Part shown: positions 51,657 to 60,900 of the stretch, piece after piece
Layout of the letters: each line of letters opens with the position of its first letter
How positions within the stretch are numbered: position 1 is the first letter of the stretch
NCBI GenBank assembly: GCA_021186555.1
Contig: JAJKFL010000013.1
Coordinates: forward strand, 40,239,144 to 40,303,143
Origin: Reticulitermes speratus
Lineage: Eukaryota > Arthropoda > Insecta > Blattodea > Rhinotermitidae
Reading direction: 5' to 3'
DNA length: 64,000 nucleotides
Position numbers and translations under genes: made by a program
Notes under the pieces: model-generated
Seen by the model: only the letters and a program-made list of their open reading frames with translations
What the model was told of the DNA's origin: nothing
Databases searched by the model: none

Positions 51657-53859
51657 GACCCTGAAGATGATGCACTCAGTTAACAAGAGACAACACATAG
51701 TTATGTTACATAATTAAATTGTAATCTAAACCTTAATGAACAATTTATCACTTCCTGGTACCAAAAAAAATCAAATACAAATCAGATAACATAAAATGAA
51801 CACAGAAATTATATTATTTCTGTAACACAGACTTTTGAAACAACATAAACATAATACTGTACAATAGTACTCTTTTAATGGTTTAAGCATGATTAAACGA
51901 ATGATCAGAAAGTAAAAAGAGTATCCCAGACCACACACATCAGAATGCCTTCAAAACAACTCTGATTTCAGACATTTTTTTTAAAGAAACATCAGCATCT
52001 TGTACATCATCCTGCCAATGATGTACTGTATTATTTACGTAAAAGATGTTCAAATCAACAGACAGTGAGCAAGTACAAGGCCTTACATGCATTTATAGAC
52101 CTTCTCTTTTAGTCAGTAAGTCAATACCACGTACAAAAACAGACAAAACTGAAATTAGTGAAAAAGAGATCAGGCCAATGAAATAATGAGATACCTTCCC
52201 GATGTTATCACTTCACACCACAAGGATATGCTTAACATTAACAAATCAATGTCAGTGTACACAGGTGGTCTAAAGTACAATAACCTACTTTCTGAGCACT
52301 CAGTTTAAACAGTTCTCTAATTTTTTTTTTTTTTTTTGCAAACAACTGCACCGTCCACTGAGACTAATAAGGAGTACATATATTTATATATATTATAATA
52401 TGCAGTTTTATGTACAGTACAACAATGCCGAAGGCAATAAACTAGAACGTATGCAAAGTATATCACGTCCCCCACCCCCCTCCACTATGTATTTATAACC
52501 AATATGTGATTCCAGTCAGTGTTAAAATAACACTTGTTATTACATATAGTAAAAGTGAGAACATTATTCCTGCAACTTCCTCTCTGCATTTAGTGAATTT
52601 CGAGCATAAAGCACGATAATGTTATATTCAGAATTGTGGGAAACAAAGTAGCAGCTGCACAATTACATGAATTACTATAGTAGGACAAGATACAATGACA
52701 CAGTAATGTACCATACCTGCTTCCACTGGCCACAAATTTTTCTTACAAAATAATATATCCCACAATTCCTAATAGGCAGACCCTATTAATGTGTCTTGTT
52801 ATGACGTGATTCAAGCATTAAACAAATCTGACATTTTAAAATAAAATTAGGATTTGACTGCTGAAACTATTACCTTAAACTTCTCTCTAAATAAATCTTA
52901 CAAAATATACAAAATACAGGCTATCTGCAAGGCATTGGCAGTTTCTTTCTTTCAGCAAACTGTACATTTACATATAGCATTCAGTCACTCAACACTCAAT
53001 GACTACAGCTGAGTGGTCTGCTTTACTGTTACTGTATTTTATTCACAACCATATGACAATCATATCATTCAAATTTAAAGCTCATGTTGCATTACAGAAA
53101 TATATCTAAAGTTTTTTACTGCCTAGTGATTTGTGACATTCTTCAGAACATTTCTCCAGCTATTAGATCTGACCTTCTAAGTACAAAATGCATACAAACA
53201 TTGATTAAAATGGTCCAATGACTTGTGTCCAATGGAAGCAGGTCAACAGGCCTATCTACAGATATTATAAGCACAATGTTTCAACCCAACATGCTTTCAA
53301 AAATAATGATTTTGAGAAACAGCAAAATTTGGTATTTGTTCAACACAGAATGGAACACAGGCAAGAAAAGAGAGACTTTGATGAGCAGGTAGTTGAGTGA
53401 GCCCATGCCAGGGGGTTGACTAAAGGGGCCCATCTGAGGGAAGAGAGTACTGTACCTTCCTGTGACCACAATCACATGATTACACACGGCCATATGGTAA
53501 CACATGATGAACAGTGAACAAGCACCACATGCCAGTGGCCTGTATGCAATAAATCCCTTACTGCATAAAAACTTCATACTTCATGTCCTTAGCGATGTCT
53601 GCTTTCTGATTATTTGTCAAATAAAAGACAGCAAAAACAGCCAAACCATTCTGTAGCATACATGACCAAGAAACATGGTTCTGTGCACATTCAACTGTAC
53701 AACATATTGCCATATGTTGGTACAGAATGGTTCTGAATCTCTCAGTGCCTCTGGTCTGCAAACATTCTTAGAAGTTGGTATTTATAATACAAAGAGAAAA
53801 CCAATGTGACTAGACCATCTAGCCCATGCTGCTGTATGTGCTGGTTCCCTCACTTTGCC

Positions 53860-54200
53860 ACTTGCAATACTGGTTGTGGGGCAGGTAGACTCGGGGTATA
53901 ATGGGGCGCCTTCGAGCCAGCTTGGATCTGAAGAGCAATATCACAAGTTCCACATAACTGCAGGTTGTGAAATTAAAAATATATCAATGACACAAGCCTT
54001 TGCTGTCCTGGGATATTATGCAGCATATGCTGGCAGTTGGTTGCCAATGTTGCAGGACAACATATTGGCCCAGTCTTCAACGGTCAAGCATTCCAAGCAA
54101 CAAAGCATTCCAATGAAGTCCAGGTAACCCAAGATGAAGTCACAGAATCAGTACACATACTGGAAGTTGCCAATAGCTAAACTTCCGGTCTTGGAATTAT
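53860..54200 (+). repeat. Second copy of the 'LGYYAA' repeat
   Basis: Plus-strand frames give GQVDSGYNGAPSSQLGSE and AVLGYYAAYAGSWLPMLQDN followed by ILAQSSTVKHSKQQ. This matches a recurring repeat phrase of the type LLGYYAASCGNCLPTFRDN. It is an open but diverged copy, and I treat it as repeat rather than gene. Confidence 0.45.
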
Positions 54201-54272
54201 TTTCCACAAGTGTCAAACTATAATGAATGCTGGATTATTAGTAGCCAGATTAAAGGAATTCTAGTGTATATT

Positions 54273-54382
54273 GAGATCTGTGCTCTTTTGGGATACTACG
54301 CGGTGTCATGTGGCAATTGTTTACACAATTGTAAATAATTACCACATGACGCCGCATAATATCCCAGAAGGGCGCAGATCTC
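54273..54382. repeat. 110-bp palindrome from the same repeat family
   Basis: Arms start GAGATCTGTGCTCTTTTGGG on each strand and run about 45-50 bp with few mismatches, around a short AATTG-containing centre. Each arm carries the family's TCTGNGCNCTTNTGGGATA..TACGCGGNGTCATGTGG phrase. It is an inverted duplication of one repeat end. Confidence 0.75.
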
Positions 54383-54861
54383 ATCAACATCGAGGTGGAA
54401 GCCTGAAATCTAGTGTACATTGTTTTTAATTAGCACTGGAAAGAACTGAATGCCATCACATATATTGTCATGTATAGAAGAGAATGCAACATCTCCTAGT
54501 GATATAACCTCAAATTACCAAACTAAATACTTACTTGAACCATCATAAAACCTAATGTAACACAGTATAGCAAACTGCCATGCTTAACACACTGAAAGTA
54601 ACTAATACAGAGTATGTACGTCAAGTGGTCCAATATTGTCAACAAGCAGTGAATGTAACTGGCATGGCAAAGGTATACATAAACAAGTCTTCCTAGTATA
54701 AGTCACATAATAATGAATTCAATGACTTACAGGAATGAAAGAAAACAGGAAGCCATTAGGATGGGATGGGATAGGAAACTACAGCTATCAGTGTTTCACT
54801 TGCACATTCTCTACTGCTCTTATGAAGATGCAATGCACAAAGATAGATAAAATGAACTTAC

Positions 54862-54963
54862 CTGATCTGACCTGCTAGCAAAGGGTTAATAGCATACAGC
54901 CACTCATGCACCTCCTTGTCTCCCAGTGTCTGCAGTAAAAAGCCCCTATGCTTTGTGACAACA
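54862..54963 (-). CDS. unc-104: unc-104 exon (end of PH domain)
   Basis: The exon is 102 nt, phase 2 to 2, with acceptor TGTTTCAG and donor GTAAGTTC. It encodes [20 protein letters not shown] and [13 protein letters not shown]. It aligns to KIF1A [20 protein letters not shown]. The frame stays open to the donor, so at least one more coding exon follows. Confidence 0.93.
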
Positions 54964-57900
54964 CTGAAACATGAGCAAGATAAACTATACACTGTGAAAT
55001 TGAAGCATAATACATATGTAATTCAACTCCCTTTTAAATGTACTTAGTACTTTCAGTTGCTAAGACATAGAATGCATGTTGACCTACAAGAGTTTTGTGA
55101 GATTATTAGTGACTGTATACAACAGAGTCGTCCTTCACAAACTACCTGTGGTTCAGTTAGTCAAGAACTTCCCTCTCTTTTATGGTACTCAAAGGTTCAT
55201 TACTGGGTTCACAAGAGATTCCAGAGTCAGACAAAGCTAGTCCACATCCCCATACCCCACTGCTTTAAGATCTATTTTAATATTATCCTTTCATCTAAAC
55301 CCAGTTCTCCAAAGTGGTCTCTTCCCTTCATGGTTTCTAACCAAAATTTTGTAAGCAATTCCCTCTCTCCCATGTACAGTACACACCCTGTCCATGTCAT
55401 CCTCCTTTTTTTCAGTCACCTTTATGATACACTGTAACACAGTACATCCAGGCAAAGTCCCTTAGACCCATCAGTCTCATGTCCTTCATTCTCAAAACAC
55501 TTGAGAAGTTGCTTGATAGACATATCAGGAATGGTGTCTTGGCTGAAAAACCACTTCACCATAACCAGTATGCATACAGAGCAGGTATGTCTTCAGAAAC
55601 AGCACTCTTCCAGGTTGTATGAAGACTGGAAAAGTGTTTGAGTCATAAGGAGATTGTGTTGGGTGCCTTGTTGGATAATGAGGGGGCATTTGATAATATC
55701 TCCTTTAATGCAATCATCACAGCCGCCAGACAGCGTGGACTTGAGGAAACCTGTTGTAGGTGGGTTGGGTCTATGCTTGAAAGCAGACTGGTACATACAT
55801 CCCTTATGGGCAGCAATTTAGCTGCACAAGCTGTGGTGGGATGTCCACAAGGGGCGGTTTGCCCCTTGTGGAATTCAGTTGTTGATAAGCTTCTGGTTGA
55901 GGCCAGTGGCCTAGGCTTCAACATATTGGTCTATGCGGATGACATCGTCATCATAGTCCAAGGCAAATTTGCACACACAGTTGGGGCACTCATGCGGAGT
56001 GCGGTGAATGTGGTAGTTAAATGGGCTGTCAGAGGGTCTAAAAATTACCCTCACAAAGCAGCAATTGTTCCTTTTACCAACAGAAGGAATGTAGAGGGTT
56101 TAGGACCTCTTATACTTGATGGTAAGGAACTCAAAATGCTGGGGGGGGGGTTAAGTACTTGGGGTGATTTTAGACTCCAAACATAGCTGGAACCAACATT
56201 TACAGAAAATAATTAGAAAAGTGGAAACCACCTTTCCGGTGGCTGCATGCATGTATGGTAAGAAATGGGGACTTAAACCTACTATGGTGCATTGGCTCTA
56301 TACTAGGGTAATTCGACCTTCCATTTTCCATGCAGCCTTGGTTTGGTGGTCCAAGGTTAAGCAAAAAAAGCACCAAACTCAGTTAGGCAGGATTCAAAGA
56401 ACGGCCTGTTTAGCTATCACTGGGGCTATGAAATCGACCCCTACTGCAGCAATGGAAGTGTTACTGAATCTGACTCCTCCAGATCTGTTGATCATGGTGG
56501 AGGTGAGGATGGCACTCTATAGACTGCAAATTTATAAGTAACTGAATATTCCTAGAATAGTGTCAGGGTTGCTAACCATATGGAATAATGTAGATGACCC
56601 TTAACTTGAAATGTGGTTGGACTACATCATACCAGTATATCATTATACTAAAAACTTTGTGATCAAAATAGTCCAGGAATACTGCAAAGACCCCCGCCCC
56701 GTGCTTCCTGAGGATGCCCTGATCTGGTTTCCTGACAGTTCTAGAGCTGATTCAGGGACAGGGGCTGGTATATATGGTAAAAGACCAGAGACACACTTTA
56801 GTTTCTCTCTGGGCAAATACGCCACAGTACTCCAAACTGAAATATAGGCCATTTTACAATGTGCATATGAAAATATAAGAAGGGCTTATAAACATAAGTG
56901 GATCCTTATTTTTCTGATAGCCAGGCTGCACTTAAGACTCTTAGTAGCCCAAAAGTGAATTCAAGACTGGTTGCAGGATGCTTGGATGCGTTCTCTGTGC
57001 TGTCAAACCGGAATGAGGTTATCCTCATATGGGTGCCAGGGCATTGTGGCATCCCAGGCAATGAAAAGGTTGACAAACTTGCTAGGCAAGGTGCAGCGAT
57101 GATGCTACTTGGCCCAGAGCCAGCTCTTGGAATACCTAGTGTTCAGCAAGAGTCGCAATCAAGAAATGGACCGAGATTCAACACTACACTACCTGGAAAA
57201 ATTTACCAGGTTACAGACATGGTAAACTTTGTATTAGTAGACCATGCAAGAAAAGAGCTGATGACCTGCTTAAATTAAGCAGGCATCAGGTAAGAATGAT
57301 AGTTGCATTCCTCACGGGCCATGCTCCTGTGAAGAAGCACTTGAATACTCTGGGTGTGTTTGATGGTAATCCAAACTGCAGATTTTGCAAGTTGGAGACT
57401 GAAACAGCATACCATATTATTTGTTGTTGTGAGGCCCTGGTCGCCAGCATTATAATTTCTTTGGGAAGTTCTTCGGTGAACCCAAATATATAAGCACGGC
57501 CTCATTAATAGACCTGTGTCGCTTTGCAAAAGACAGAGGGTTGATGAGTCTGTCCTGAGAGAATAACACAGGGCTGGACAATAAGTCTCAGGCTGCGGTG
57601 TATCCAGAGCTTCTGCCGATTGGCCCTTTGGGGGGGGAGGAGAAGAACAGTACATATTATGAAGCTCCTCATTATGTAATTGTTTCCATCCTCCTGTTAT
57701 GTCTCTGTAGCTGTCATAGGTGCAAATGTTCTCAGCACCCAGTTCTCAAACATCATCAATTCCTTTTCTTCTCCTAAGATGAAAGATGAAGTTTTACACC
57801 CCACAAACAATAGGTAACATTTAATGTTTATGTTTTTAGACAGGAGCTTGTAAGTCCAACAATTCTGAAATAAATAGTAGCTAACTTTCCCTGAATTTAT

Positions 57901-60900
57901 GAGATTTGAGGGTAAGTATTAAGATCTTGATCTTGTCAGATGTGCTGCCATGTAGTTTTGTAAATACACACCAGCATTTCAAGAAACCTGCTGCCTCCGC
58001 CTTCTAACCTGAAGATGGTGCAGCAGGTTCTTCTGGAACAGTGGTACCAATCTACCAAATTACATGATGTCACATTACACAAGACCATGGCCTCAACTTA
58101 CATGTGTTTAATCTTGGGATACTGTAAAAAAAAGAAAAAAATACAACTTGATCAGAAGGCCAAGCACTGTGTTAATGTTTTTATCTCAACAGAGCTTATT
58201 CCAGCCCCTGCCAATAAGTAAGAGATGACCACAAGATACAAGCAGGGTTCCTATTACTTTTCATCTTATTACCAGCGTGAGAGCCTTTCACATTACTGTG
58301 CACTGTATTACAAAAGTATTATGCGGCATTATTACACATCATCAATGCAGTTAAGTTACATAATTTTACTGAACACCAGTGCTTCATGTATTCTATTTGA
58401 CAGCTATTTAATTTTAAAGCAGTGGTCTGTGATAACAGCATCAGATTTAACGTGGATACAGTCTAGTGAAGAGAGAAGAAATTCTTAACAAAGTCAGTGG
58501 TGAAGAGAATCTTTGGTAGAAAACGTAAATGTTTCCAGGATTTTACATGCTGTGCCAGACAGTATGTCATATTTTTATCCCACTACAGATTTACCCAAAT
58601 ACAGGACAGCTCTGCATATAAGATGACCCCTTCAAAATCTTAAACTGTCAGGAAATTCCTATAAACAATGTGTTAAACTCTTACAAGCTTGCAGTAGTCA
58701 TACCTGAATGTGTTTCAGTAACATGTTGTCTGATGCACATAACTCTTACCAGCTTGCAGCAGTCAGCCTATAATCATACCTGAATGTGTTTCCATAATGT
58801 GTTGTTGTCTGTTGCATGTAAATCTTACAAGCCTGTAGTGGTCAGTCTATAATGATACCTGAATGTGTTTGTGTAACGTGTTGTTGTCTGTTGCACGTGA
58901 CTCTTACAAGCCTGTAGTGGTCAGCCTATCCTATAATGATACCTGAATGTGTTTGTGTAATGTGTTGTTGTCTGATGCACGTAACTCCTACAAGCCTGCA
59001 GCCATCGGCTTATAATCATACCTGAATGTGTTTGGCACCTTTACCATCTCCTGCTGATCCTCAGAGTATTCCACCTGTGCAGTTGCCAGGTTGATGAGTG
59101 CTCGTTCGACTGGGTCCTTCTCTTCACGGAAAATGAAGACATAGGGCCGTCGAACCGCCTGGTCCAAAATAAAGAACATTTAAAAGAGAAATCAGCGGGT
59201 TTAAGTGTACTCTCAGTACATAGCACAACTTGGGTATATCATGCCAGCAATTACAATGTTGGCATCAACAGCTACTTTATCAAAGTGCTGGTAAATGTAT
59301 CATATAAATTCATACACATAAAATGTTCAGCTTCATAATGTATATAAATTTTCTTTCAAATATTCATAAATCAAAAACTGCAGTGTTGCAACTGTGGCTT
59401 CTATGTATGGTCTTTCATCAATCTGATCTTTCCCTGCCTGGTTTTAGGCAATTTATAGGTGGCAGCACCCACAGGGTACAATTTCCATTTTTCACCAGAT
59501 GACAGTATGATAAGATGATTATGACTAGCAGAGGGAGCCCACAGCTTAATGTGGGATCTCAACCATGGTGGAGGCCAGATGTTCTGCACGTACATAAAGC
59601 TTCAATTTTGTGAAGGGTAAGGAAAATATGCACCAGACCCTGCTTATATCACAACCAGAACGTTAAACAAAAAAAGCCATTGCCATCACATCCCTGAATA
59701 AACTGAATGAGACATTCTTAAGAAATAATTTTGGGCTTCAATACACATGACAAAAAAAAAGGAATTTTGAACTGAAGTATATTACATCTGTTCAAAGTTC
59801 ACAGCATAGAGGTTCCTGAGGTCATAAACTGAGAATTAAGGTACCCTGGTTGTTCAAACTGTTAGGAACATGCATCATGTTACAAAATGCATCCACAGTG
59901 TACCTACTGTAGCATGTTCGCTCCTCTAGAAATCCTATTATCAGCACTATAATCTATGTACATTTCCTATTATGTTCAACTGTGGCACTGTTGTTAGGAT
60001 ACAGAGAATAAATAAATTATCTGGTGCACCATATTTCCAATTTTTGGACAGTGAATTAAATGATATGAAGTCTAATTTTATTTCCATAATTTGCATGTGG
60101 GTCAAAAGCATAATAGGAACCGTACATGTACAAGGCAAAAATGCCAACACTCTGCACATGTGCAGAACAGTGAGGAAAACACTCATGCACAGAATTGCGG
60201 GTCTTCATGTCAAGCTGTCGTTAAAATTATCTGATCTCAAAGAAATCTTAAAACGCTAAACAGTTTTTTTTTTGTAAAACCCTAAAATATCATATTTAAT
60301 GAAGATCCAGTCTTCCATTATCTTATGTACACAAATGGACACGCCAAGGGCAGTTCCTAGAGGCATGTGGCTGGGATGTCAAGGCACATGAAACTGGAAT
60401 GGCCTGATGAATTTGAACAATGATAACAATAAATGTAATCAGCTTACTGCCTTCTATACGACTCAAATGTTCATTATTATTTTCACAACAGCATGCAACT
60501 GGCTCTTAATCCTCAACCAACAGTGAATATTACATTCAACGTAAGTTGTGACTTCGGAATGAGGAGAGATGCAGCCACATTCAAGGCACTGCCTAACTAT
60601 TCATATAATGAGATCAGCTGCAGTTCCTACCACCCATCTCTTCTTCCAGCCATTTGTCTTCTGCTCCAGGATGTTGAGATAGCCCTTCCTGGCAACAACA
60701 GGGCTGATGCGGATCTCTTCCATTTCAGGGACATAGAGGACCAACTGCTCCCGGCTGGGAGATGACACGCCTGCTGGCTGAGGGACCTGTGGTGCGGACT
60801 GACCATCACCAGCAGGCCCATTTGAGAATACATACTGTTCTGGTAATACTGTTCGAGTCTTCTCTGGTGAGCATAGTCTGAACATCACAGCAAAGTAATG

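Larger units (their letters stand above)
48294..54861. other. Interval between unc-104 and Vps11: Vps11 5' flank and kinesin 3' region
   Basis: No convincing exon was found. The last kinesin exon and its 3' UTR should lie here. About 48300-48760 upstream of the Vps11 ATG is slightly richer in CpG and should contain the promoter. The rest holds a hammerhead-like motif (48707), SINE-like fragments (about 49140), AT-rich simple sequence (about 49780-49860) and the repeat copies at 51.4-54.4 kb. A possible exon end with a GTAAGTTC donor at about 49659 is unassigned. Confidence 0.4.
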
